Shown in pieces: positions 18,185 to 26,553 of a stretch of DNA of 64,000 nt; position 1 is the stretch's first letter; each line of letters starts with the position of its first letter. Source of the DNA: an uncultured Planctomycetaceae bacterium (GTDB lineage: Bacteria; Planctomycetota; Planctomycetia; Pirellulales; Pirellulaceae). The notes beneath the pieces are model-generated. The model made no database searches. It worked only from the letters and a program-made list of their open reading frames with translations, and was not told the origin of the DNA. Made by a program: the position numbers and the translations under genes. The stretch lies in the NCBI GenBank assembly GCA_903863885.1, contig CAIPEB010000608.1:44621-108620 (forward strand), in the 5' to 3' direction.

Positions 18185-20845
18185 CTACCCGCCGAGTTTC
18201 TGGTAGGTAATTACCGCTGATCCCGGTCTGTCCTTGATGTGGACGCTCAGGCCGTTCTCCATCAGTTCCTTGCCGGAAGATGTCGTCGGGTCTTTCGCGT
18301 CGAAATTCGTTACTCGGTATTGTGCGCCGGCGTCCAGTCCGCGGAGCCGCAGGTTCAACGTTGTCTCGTTGTTACCGCCGCGACGGAATGCCTGGATTGC
18401 TCCGTCGCCCTGTTCGGGCCGATTGAATTGCCAGGCGATCCACTGGTCCGCAGCCAGAGAATAGGGCGTGAGGGGATAATAATCGCACAGCATCAGCGGA
18501 GCGACGCGGCGACACTCGGCGTAAGCCTTCTGCTGGGCCGCGGTGCTCTCCGGATTCAACGTCCCCATGCCGAACGAAGGCAGATAGAAACTCCGGTAGG
18601 CATAAGGATCGTAGAGATAGCACCCGCTGCCCTGGAAAGGCAGCCAGGAGGACAGACCGTAGGTGTGCCCCTGGTTGCCTTCGATCACGCCCGGCATTTC
18701 GGCAAACTGAAAGTCACTGCGCAAAAGCGGCACAGCGCGGCGCATGGTTTCCAGGTCGTTGCGGCGACCGCCGGATGCGCAGGAGTCGATGCGGAGACTG
18801 GGGTGCCGTCGGCGCAGTTCGTCCCAGAACGCAAGGTGTCCCTGCACGTAGAGATTCTCTGTCACGCCCTGACGGTCGGGCGCATCATGGCGCCGCCACG
18901 CCGGCAGCGGTCCGCCGCCGTTCATGTCCTCGCGATACCAGTCGAGGCCCTGCGACTGAATCATGCGGCTGATGTGGTTGACGAGCCATGCGCGCGCAGC
19001 CGGATTGCCCTCGTCGAGCAGCGCGCCGTGCGACGTCCCGGGCAAGAGCCACTCGGGATGATTCTTGCCAAGCCACGAGTCGGGATCGCCGACTCGTTCG
19101 GGCTCGAACCAGAGAACGAACTGCATGTTTCGTGCATGTATCCAGTCAGAAAAGGGCTTGAACCCGTTGGGGTATTTAACCGTATCGATCTCCCAGGTGC
19201 CCGAGTTGAGCCAGATCGCGCCGGGATCCTTGAAAGGTCCGTCTCCCGCCTGGAACCAGACGTTCTCGCGGAAACCGCCCGCATCCCGCCAGCAGAGATC
19301 GACGTGGATTCCGGCATCCAGAAAACGCTGAACATACGCGGTATCGTTCTCGGCACCTCCGACCTGGATTTGAGCAACTGCCTGCTGCGTCTTCCCGTCA
19401 ACTCGCGGCATGTTGTGCTTGACGTACCAGCGCCGCCAGAGATTCTGTGACTCCACGACATCCGAACCCTGCCAGATCAACAACGCGATCAGCGGCGTGC
19501 GGATCTCCTCTCCCGGTCTGAGAGATAGCCGCGTCAGTTCCTGTCCGGCCTTGATGCGCAAGCTCTTTGCGTCATCGCGTCGAAACCAACTGGCCCACTG
19601 CCCCGGCCAGCCCACCGCGAGAATGATCCCTCCGCCGGGCATTTGGAGATTGTAGTAAGGCCAGCCACTCGGCCCGTCGCACGATTTTCCGGAAAAGCTG
19701 GAGGGCGAGCATCTCTTTGCGGCTCCGGGGCCGAGCATCTGATGGTACGGCTCGTAACTGTCCGCAGTTGTGAAATCCCCCTTGTTTCCGTGGAGGATGA
19801 ACTCGCTCGCCTCGGCCCGTTCCAGCACGACGTCGATCGCCTGGATGTTCTTCAGGATGGGCGTATTGTCTGTGCCCGTGTTCTTGAAGAATGCGGTCCA
19901 TTCAATTGCGGGAAAGTCGCTGTATTCGATACCCGTCAATCTAAGTTGCAGGCCTGTCTTCCGGTCTGCCCACGTAAGAGTGTGTTCGGTGCGACCTTCG
20001 CTCAAGGCCCGAGACTTACGCTCGTGCGACCAGAGCGGGAGCAATTGCGATGAATGCTTGCCGCCATAGACAAATGAAATCGCAGGTTCGGTGATGAACT
20101 TGCCGCGTTCTTCTGCAACGGTGGCCAGATTCGCCATGGATCGCCGTCTCGAGTCGGGTGACGCGGGCGAAGCCGGAGGGGGAAAGTCGCCGCGCAGCTG
20201 GAGACCGTTGAATATTCCAATGCCTCCGTCACCGGCGTCCACGGAGATCATTAGTTCGCCATCAGGGTCCGTGCTGACGCTCCGGAACTCGACGTAGTCA
20301 ACTCCGCGTGCGAAGACGGAACCGTTGGTGCCGCCTGTCCCCTGTGCTGATCCGTTTACGGTGAACTTTGCGCCCGCCCCGGCGTGAGAGTTGTTGCCGA
20401 ACAGCCAGAGATCATACGGCGAATTCGGAATCAGGCCGTTGAGAGTCACCGTCGCTCGCGTCTGGCAAACCACGTACGAGTTCATCAGATCGTTGCGGGC
20501 CGGTGCACCTTGCTCGGGAGGGAAGTAGTCCGCCCCAGCGAAACCGGCAGCATCAAGCGTCACGCCGGTCGGCGTCTTGCCGTCGGCGGCGAGCATGGGT
20601 TCCGGTGCGACGACTGTGAGGGACTGTCCGAAGGAGTCCGCCTGCACTCCGTTCCAATGGTCGCCTTCCGATCCACTTGCGCCCGCTCCGTGAAACGAGC
20701 CCGGCTGCGGGTCCCGTCCGCCCTTCGGATCACCTCCGTGGCCGAGGATCTGGACGTTTAACTGGGCGGCATGGAGCACGCCGGTGAGCCATCCGATGAC
20801 AAGCATGGCCAGTGCGACGTTGCGATGAGAGAATCGATGTTTCAT
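18185..20845 (-). CDS. Secreted GH36-type alpha-galactosidase
   Basis: The 886-residue protein has a signal peptide (1-26) and a beta-rich N-terminal domain (about 27-215) seen in many planctomycete secreted proteins. Next come the GH36 supersandwich (about 225-470) and a TIM barrel (about 480-800). The nucleophile is Asp640 in YREDMN, equivalent to the family KWDxN. The candidate acid/base is Asp711 in LLRSDF, after the CASGGRRNDLE motif. The 71-residue spacing matches known GH36 enzymes. A C-terminal beta domain completes the fold. It should release alpha-galactose from oligo- or polysaccharides outside the cytoplasm. It is the first gene of a two-gene operon with the ribokinase and is divergent from the GxGYxYP gene. 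Confidence 0.88.
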   Translation of the reverse strand: MKHRFSHRNVALAMLVIGWLTGVLHAAQLNVQILGHGGDPKGGRDPQPGSFHGAGASGSEGDHWNGVQADSFGQSLTVVAPEPMLAADGKTPTGVTLDAAGFAGADYFPPEQGAPARNDLMNSYVVCQTRATVTLNGLIPNSPYDLWLFGNNSHAGAGAKFTVNGSAQGTGGTNGSVFARGVDYVEFRSVSTDPDGELMISVDAGDGGIGIFNGLQLRGDFPPPASPASPDSRRRSMANLATVAEERGKFITEPAISFVYGGKHSSQLLPLWSHERKSRALSEGRTEHTLTWADRKTGLQLRLTGIEYSDFPAIEWTAFFKNTGTDNTPILKNIQAIDVVLERAEASEFILHGNKGDFTTADSYEPYHQMLGPGAAKRCSPSSFSGKSCDGPSGWPYYNLQMPGGGIILAVGWPGQWASWFRRDDAKSLRIKAGQELTRLSLRPGEEIRTPLIALLIWQGSDVVESQNLWRRWYVKHNMPRVDGKTQQAVAQIQVGGAENDTAYVQRFLDAGIHVDLCWRDAGGFRENVWFQAGDGPFKDPGAIWLNSGTWEIDTVKYPNGFKPFSDWIHARNMQFVLWFEPERVGDPDSWLGKNHPEWLLPGTSHGALLDEGNPAARAWLVNHISRMIQSQGLDWYREDMNGGGPLPAWRRHDAPDRQGVTENLYVQGHLAFWDELRRRHPSLRIDSCASGGRRNDLETMRRAVPLLRSDFQFAEMPGVIEGNQGHTYGLSSWLPFQGSGCYLYDPYAYRSFYLPSFGMGTLNPESTAAQQKAYAECRRVAPLMLCDYYPLTPYSLAADQWIAWQFNRPEQGDGAIQAFRRGGNNETTLNLRLRGLDAGAQYRVTNFDAKDPTTSSGKELMENGLSVHIKDRPGSAVITYQKLGG

Positions 20846-21158
20846 GCGAGTTCACCGGATGAGGGCCGTTCGCCGCGAAACCACAACGCGGATTTAAGTG
20901 CCGCGGTCCGCTGCGGTCGCGGCCATGGAAATCGTGGTCACGATTATACAGCGGTTGCTGCCGCGAGCGATGCAGTCAGCCCGATAACGCCTGCGCTCTC
21001 GAGGAGTTGCGGTTGCATGCCGTTTTCACTGCGACGCCACGCGGCCGCCTGCTTGACGTCGGCCGCAGGGGCGTAACAACTATTAAGACAAGGTGTAAAT
21101 AGCGGAGCGTGAACAACTGCGGTGCGACGACACTGGCGTTTGATCGGGAAGCACATTG
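20846..21158. other. Divergent intergenic region, likely two promoters
   Basis: 313 nt between the starts of the alpha-galactosidase (minus) and GxGYxYP (plus) genes. No coding frame is credible. Promoters for both directions must lie here, but I cannot point to boxes. No operator-like palindrome of convincing length was seen. Confidence 0.4.
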
Positions 21159-23519
21159 ATGCGTTTGTCAAAAACAACAGTTCGTTTGGTGGACACCTCG
21201 AAACACGGTCGCGAGGTTCTCGCGGTTGCTTTAAATCGTGTCGCTCAAGTGTGCGCCGGTTGGGTCTTTCTGGCCGGCTTTTCAGTCGCGACGTGTGTCG
21301 GCCAGGAGATTGCCTCGATTGCCGACTTGAAGGCCGATCTCGGTTTTCCGCAGCGTGCAGTCCGATGCGGTGATCTCGGCCTGAAAGAGAAAGAAGTGCT
21401 TGAGGCAAACCTCTTTGACTCGCCGTTGCAGAAGGGCAAATTCGCCTTCGACGAGAAGATGCTCATGATGGCTATGGCGGGCCTGCTGAACCGCAACGAG
21501 CCATTGGTGTTTCTGAACGCAACACCCTGCGGTTGGCGCGGCGACGCCACGTGGCTTCAGTACTACGGCACGACTCACCGGTACCGGTTCACTCATCTGG
21601 ATCACGGCCTGCCGGATCTGATTCGGCGCACCGCACGGTCATTTAACGGCATCGTGCTCTACGAGCCAGCGCCGTCGGACAATATCTGGCTCGCGATGAA
21701 TCTTGCCAGCCTGAATTTCTGCTTGCCGGTCAGCCAGCGGATTTATGATCAGTACAAGCAGGAGTTTGCGGACGTGCCCGTCGTCGTGCGATTGCGCGAG
21801 AATACCCTCAATCGCGAGCAGATCTACGATTGGATGGTCCGCGAAGTGCTGCCGCGCACGGACCGAACAGCGGCCTATACGCCGGCCGCCGACTTTCCGG
21901 ACATCAAGTTGTACGCCGGATGGGAGGAAGTCGCGCTGGGACTCGATTACCCCTTCTACCGCAAGAATTTCATGTTCAACATCTCGCCTCTGGCCGAACG
22001 CGTGCCGGGATTCGGGGGTGCGGACGGCAGTCCCGCGATGGCGAGACAGTATCGCGAGATCATGCAGGCCCTCACGCCGCCCGCCGCGATTTTCGGATGG
22101 TCCGTCGGCGAGGCAGAGTTCAGTCAGTTCGGACACTTTCAGTGCAACTCGGTCGTTGCGACAAATCTGTCGTTTCATGCAGGCGTAAAGCCGCTCGAGG
22201 GTCCCCCGTTCCGCCAGGACCATACGCCGCGAATCAACGAGCCCGAAAAGAAAGTCTATCTGTCGTTCGCCGCCAACGAGGGCGATACGCTCGTGGTTCT
22301 GACGCAACTTTATTACAGCGACGGATGGCTCGACCCGGGACGCGGAAGGGTCGCGTTGAACTGGTCCGTGAATCCCTATTATGCCAGCCTCTTTCCTGCA
22401 CTGGTCGAATACTACTTCCGAACGAAAACGGACAAGGACTACTTCGTCTGCTGTCCCAGCGGCGCCGGCTACGTTCACCCCGATTCGATGAGCAAGCCGG
22501 ATCTGGATCGATTCATCGCGATGACCAACCATTGGATGAAGGCGGGAATCACGCTGCGCGAAATCATCCTGTGGGAAGCCCGCGATCCGGATGTCTGGGA
22601 GTCGTACGCCCGCGGCATTCCGGAACTGCGCGGCATGACAACCAAACCCGAGGAGATGTATCCCTACGGCGAGATGCTCGCAACCAGCACCAATGTGCCG
22701 GTGCTGCGGGAACCGATACCGACGCAGTATTGGCACATTAACGGGCGCTTCATCAACAAGGAGTCGTCAAAGCCGTTCGATGTGAAGGTCGATCAGTTTC
22801 TGAAATTCCTCGACGAATTAGATCAGCGTGTCGAGAAGCCGTACTGCGTGATGGTGTACGGACTGCAGAACAACCTGCCCACCGAGATCGCACGCATCCA
22901 GGACGCCATGGACCGGAAACGGTTCGAAATCGTGGACATGGGCACGCTCTGCCACCTGGCACGCTTCCAGTCCGGGAAGATCCGGCAGGCGACTGCCCAA
23001 TTGCTCGATCCCGACAATTATCAGGCCGTGAAGCCAACATCGGATCAGGGAACCGTTTGGACATTGGAGCGGATTGCACGGGCGGACGGCTGGCAACCCG
23101 TCGAAGATGCGCTGATCTCGGCGGACCAGCGAGGGATGCGAGTCGAAATCGGGCCGAACCGTCAGTGGGGACGGGCAGTCCTGTCAAACGTGCTATTGCC
23201 CGTGGGCGCGTCTCGAGTGCGCGTCAAGGTATCCGACGTTCACGGATGCCACTGGGCCGTGCGTTTGGCGACGAAGGTGGACTCCGGACCGATCGACGTT
23301 GCCGACATTCAGGGAGTGCGCAGGGAACGAACGCAGGCAAGCTGGTGTCCATTCAGCGAATGGTCGTCCCATCGCCGCTGGCCGGGAAGCGAGGAGAGAT
23401 CGCTCGACAAAGCATTCGTCATCGCAAGACTGCGCGGTGAACCGGTCACGGTGACATTTGAAGTGGCGGGCGGCTCGGGCGGATTCGCCGTGTTCGAAGG
23501 TCTGGAATTCATCCCGTAG
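21159..23519 (+). CDS. Secreted GxGYxYP-domain protein
   Basis: The protein is 786 residues from ATG 21159, one codon after an in-frame TTG that is a less likely start. The N-terminus has a basic stretch and a hydrophobic segment (about 29-48, VFLAGFSVATCVG), an export signal. The central part contains SGAGYVHPDS at about residue 435, matching the GxGYxYP signature of a family found in gut and planctomycete polysaccharide loci and suspected to be carbohydrate-active. A C-terminal beta domain (about 640-786) resembles carbohydrate-binding folds. No catalytic residues are established for the family, so I assign no reaction. It is monocistronic as far as can be seen, converging on the LamG gene. 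Confidence 0.82.
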   Translation: MRLSKTTVRLVDTSKHGREVLAVALNRVAQVCAGWVFLAGFSVATCVGQEIASIADLKADLGFPQRAVRCGDLGLKEKEVLEANLFDSPLQKGKFAFDEKMLMMAMAGLLNRNEPLVFLNATPCGWRGDATWLQYYGTTHRYRFTHLDHGLPDLIRRTARSFNGIVLYEPAPSDNIWLAMNLASLNFCLPVSQRIYDQYKQEFADVPVVVRLRENTLNREQIYDWMVREVLPRTDRTAAYTPAADFPDIKLYAGWEEVALGLDYPFYRKNFMFNISPLAERVPGFGGADGSPAMARQYREIMQALTPPAAIFGWSVGEAEFSQFGHFQCNSVVATNLSFHAGVKPLEGPPFRQDHTPRINEPEKKVYLSFAANEGDTLVVLTQLYYSDGWLDPGRGRVALNWSVNPYYASLFPALVEYYFRTKTDKDYFVCCPSGAGYVHPDSMSKPDLDRFIAMTNHWMKAGITLREIILWEARDPDVWESYARGIPELRGMTTKPEEMYPYGEMLATSTNVPVLREPIPTQYWHINGRFINKESSKPFDVKVDQFLKFLDELDQRVEKPYCVMVYGLQNNLPTEIARIQDAMDRKRFEIVDMGTLCHLARFQSGKIRQATAQLLDPDNYQAVKPTSDQGTVWTLERIARADGWQPVEDALISADQRGMRVEIGPNRQWGRAVLSNVLLPVGASRVRVKVSDVHGCHWAVRLATKVDSGPIDVADIQGVRRERTQASWCPFSEWSSHRRWPGSEERSLDKAFVIARLRGEPVTVTFEVAGGSGGFAVFEGLEFIP

Positions 23520-23638
23520 TGCGTCGCTGCGCCCGGGAAGCGAGCCGGTTCCCGACGTCAGCTGAGGTGCGGTTTCCCGACCGCATCACCCGTATGGACC
23601 GGCCCACAACTCGTGGTAACCACGCTGTCGCCGGATGG

Positions 23639-26404
23639 CTACTTTGCGGGGAACTGCGATTGCGAACCGAGGCGGGCGATTCCCGTCTCGAGCAACTGCA
23701 GGTTGAATTCGACGGCCAACTCGCTCATGTAGCGAGTGCCTTTGGAATTGCAGTCCTGCGATACGCCAAGCCACGGATCGCTCATCCGCTCGTAAACCGA
23801 ACCTTTCCACGGGCCGGAAGTTTCCTGGCACCAGCATCCGCATTGGATGATGCGGTCGCATAACTGGCGGTACAACTCTTGGCCCGTGAGTTTCGCAAGC
23901 CGATGGAGGCAAGCGATCTTTGCATTGGTGTAGCAGTAGTTCGAATACTGCAGATAATGCTGCTGTTCGGCATGGCATGTCTGGGTCGGGTTGGCTACCC
24001 ACGAAAGCTGCTTGGGACACATCATGAGAAAAGCCAGCAGCGCGTTTGCTTCGGCATGATCGAGACAATCGGGGGTGCGAGTGGATTCAAACTTGTCCAG
24101 CCAGAATTCGACGACCTGCCACACGCTGTCCGACTCGAAATCTCGCGGCGGAAGGTCCGTGTGCGCCCCGGTGTACCAGAGTCGCCGTTCCACCTGTTGC
24201 CGCAGAAAGTTCTCGTGACGCTCGATGTGCGGATCCAACCTCTGATTCCCGGTGATCCGCCGCACAACGGGCAAGGCCACGAGCACTCTGCCCGAGACTA
24301 CGGAAATCGCATTGCGCGACGAGTCGGGGCCGACCACCTGCGGGAATCCGCCGTCCGGCCGTTGTTGACGCACAACCCAGTCGGCCATGCGCGTTCCCAT
24401 TTCGTACCAGTCCTGGCGATCCTCGCCTTCACGCTGCTTGATCCGCTGCCAGAGCAAGAGCGTGTATCTCGCGGCATAGGCATTCATGTCGGGCTTCAGG
24501 CCGGGGTTGCCGCCACGATCGGTGCTTGCAAATTGTCCTTCGCGCAGATTGAAGTGGCTTTCGATGGCGCCGTACTGCGGTTCCGCCGGATCGTTGTGCT
24601 GTGCGCCTTTGAGGAACTCCATGATTTGGATCGCCCGATCGCGCCACATCGAGTCGCCGGTCCGTTCGTACAACAGATAATCGAGATACGCATTGATGGG
24701 GGACTCGGGCATGTAGATCACCGGCCAGGCATCCTGGATCTGATAACCTCTTCCGGGTTGCCACATCTGGCTTGCTCGGCGCCCTTCCACGAAAACGGAT
24801 ACGGCCTTATCGGGCTCGCAGACCTTCAGAGGTTCAACGTGATAGTCGTTCAATTTGGTCCAGGCTCGCACCAGCGGCGCGATGGCCAAATGCCGCTCGT
24901 CCTCGCTGCCGACGATTAGCTGCAATGGCACGCGATACTTCTCGCCCGGGGACAACCGGCCGCCGCCGAACCGAAATTCAGGAGGGGTCGTGCGGCTTTT
25001 GAAATGGAACGCGGTCCTGCCCGTCCAAGTGTTCGGATTGAGATAGTCGCTGGTCGCATCAATTCCGAAGAGCGTTACCGCGGACAGGTCGGGACGGTAG
25101 ACGACCGCGGCCGGCACGCCGCAGTAACGCAGCGGATCGATCGTCACATTCTTGCTGTTGCCGGCAAAAGGATAGCACCAGCATCGCCAGTCTGTCGCCG
25201 ATCGACCCCACGGAGCCAGGCACACTTCCCAGTCTTTCAATTCGCGATCCACGGAAAAGTCCGTCGTCCACTGCGCGGCGGGCATTCCTTCTTTCAAGGC
25301 GATTTCGGAGGTGAACTGCAGAATAGCGCCATCGATATCCGCCTTGCCGGAGAGTCGTGCTGTGGATGCGTCGATGCGTTCGGCCTTGTCGGCCGCAAGC
25401 CAGCGAACCTGCCCGTTCTTCGCACCGCGCAGGCAAAGAACTCCCGCATTAGCAGGCGTTTCCAGAGGCTTGCCTCGAAAGATTATCGAGCCCAACGTCC
25501 AACCCGTGTCGGTACGCATAAGTTCCCAATCGATTTCCGAGCCGGCGGTCAGCTTCATGGACTCGAGTTGCTTGACCGGCGGGATTTCCGCCGTTCCTGC
25601 TGACACATCAATTCCGCCGGCGCGTGCGTGAGCGATCACTCGATCGGGCGATAGGGGTGTGTCGTAGATAGCCGCTTCAGCGATCAGACCGTTGAAGAAG
25701 CGACCTTTCTGGTGAGGATCGCCTCCTATCTGGATCGTACGATGGTTGACGATAGAGCCGCCTGCGTCCTCGTTCTCGTCAACCATCTGGCCGTCAACGA
25801 ACAACTGGTTGATTCCGTCTTCCGAACGAGTCCAGACCAGGTGATGCCAGCGCCCGTCATTCAGACCGGCACGTGTGACGGTATTCGTATCCGAGCTTCC
25901 GCCTGTGGGGCCGCAACTGACAACGACACGGCCTTCATTTTCTCCGGCTCGCGTCGAAGCGCCGTTGACGGTCCAGTCGCCGGACGAGCCGTTCTCGGTG
26001 GCCTTTGTGATCAGCGTTGCACTGCCCGGCCATTGCGTGTGAAGCCAGGGCTGAGTCGAGTTGAACCACAGCTCGACAGAGATTCCTGCCAGTTCGAAGT
26101 CGGCATGGCCGGGTATTTCGACGAAGGCGGATGATCCATCGAATCGGGCTGACTTGCCGCCGATGGCCGGCGGGCCCGATTCGATGGCCACTCGTCCGTG
26201 AATTGTTCCCGCGTGTTTTTCGCGAGAATCCGCAACCGTCGTATTTTCTTCGCTGGTCGACTGCTGGAACCGCCACCATGCGACGGGATGGTCTTTGGCA
26301 ACTTCCATCTCATACTCATTCGCGAATGTATTGCGGATGAGTATCAGGCCAATGATTGCCGCGGAAGTCGAGATTGCCGCCGAGTTGCGTCTCGTCCATT
26401 GCAT
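23639..26404 (-). CDS. Secreted LamG-domain protein with alpha/alpha-toroid C-terminal region
   Basis: The start at ATG 26404 gives 921 residues. It has a GGAG site about 10 nt upstream and a following signal peptide (about 5-28). Residues about 40-245 form a LamG/concanavalin-like jelly roll (AWWRF, ARFDGSSAFVEIP, WHHLVWTRS, VDGQMVDE, AAIYDTPLSPDRV). Residues about 260-480 are a beta-rich domain. Residues about 490-921 are helical with repeated WxxR/QRPDGGFP elements typical of (alpha/alpha)6 barrels. The cysteine-rich segment CGCWCQ lies near the C-terminus. Probably a polysaccharide-binding or degrading protein at the cell surface; no family-specific catalytic pair was recognised. It lies 149 nt downstream of the HEAT gene, with a strong hairpin in that gap. 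Confidence 0.8.
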   Translation of the reverse strand: MQWTRRNSAAISTSAAIIGLILIRNTFANEYEMEVAKDHPVAWWRFQQSTSEENTTVADSREKHAGTIHGRVAIESGPPAIGGKSARFDGSSAFVEIPGHADFELAGISVELWFNSTQPWLHTQWPGSATLITKATENGSSGDWTVNGASTRAGENEGRVVVSCGPTGGSSDTNTVTRAGLNDGRWHHLVWTRSEDGINQLFVDGQMVDENEDAGGSIVNHRTIQIGGDPHQKGRFFNGLIAEAAIYDTPLSPDRVIAHARAGGIDVSAGTAEIPPVKQLESMKLTAGSEIDWELMRTDTGWTLGSIIFRGKPLETPANAGVLCLRGAKNGQVRWLAADKAERIDASTARLSGKADIDGAILQFTSEIALKEGMPAAQWTTDFSVDRELKDWEVCLAPWGRSATDWRCWCYPFAGNSKNVTIDPLRYCGVPAAVVYRPDLSAVTLFGIDATSDYLNPNTWTGRTAFHFKSRTTPPEFRFGGGRLSPGEKYRVPLQLIVGSEDERHLAIAPLVRAWTKLNDYHVEPLKVCEPDKAVSVFVEGRRASQMWQPGRGYQIQDAWPVIYMPESPINAYLDYLLYERTGDSMWRDRAIQIMEFLKGAQHNDPAEPQYGAIESHFNLREGQFASTDRGGNPGLKPDMNAYAARYTLLLWQRIKQREGEDRQDWYEMGTRMADWVVRQQRPDGGFPQVVGPDSSRNAISVVSGRVLVALPVVRRITGNQRLDPHIERHENFLRQQVERRLWYTGAHTDLPPRDFESDSVWQVVEFWLDKFESTRTPDCLDHAEANALLAFLMMCPKQLSWVANPTQTCHAEQQHYLQYSNYCYTNAKIACLHRLAKLTGQELYRQLCDRIIQCGCWCQETSGPWKGSVYERMSDPWLGVSQDCNSKGTRYMSELAVEFNLQLLETGIARLGSQSQFPAK

Positions 26405-26416
26405 GGAGAATCTCCA

Positions 26417-26455
26417 CGTATTGGTGCCCGGAACCAGAGGCCGGGCACCAATACG
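26417..26455 (-). promoter_or_regulatory. 15-bp perfect hairpin in leader of LamG gene
   Basis: CGTATTGGTGCCCGG (26417-26431) is perfectly complementary to 26441-26455 with a 9-nt loop. On the minus strand it ends 12 nt before the LamG start, directly abutting the GGAG ribosome site. There is no U tract, so it is not a standard terminator. It may control translation, stabilise the mRNA 5' end or be a processing site between the HEAT and LamG genes. Confidence 0.55.
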
Positions 26456-26553
26456 CGAGCTGATTCTCATGCCGCCGCGAACGTGGCGGGACGCCGGGCC
26501 GGACATTCAATTCGTCAGGTCATTTCCAAAAGTACTCGCTGTGCTGCGTCGCC

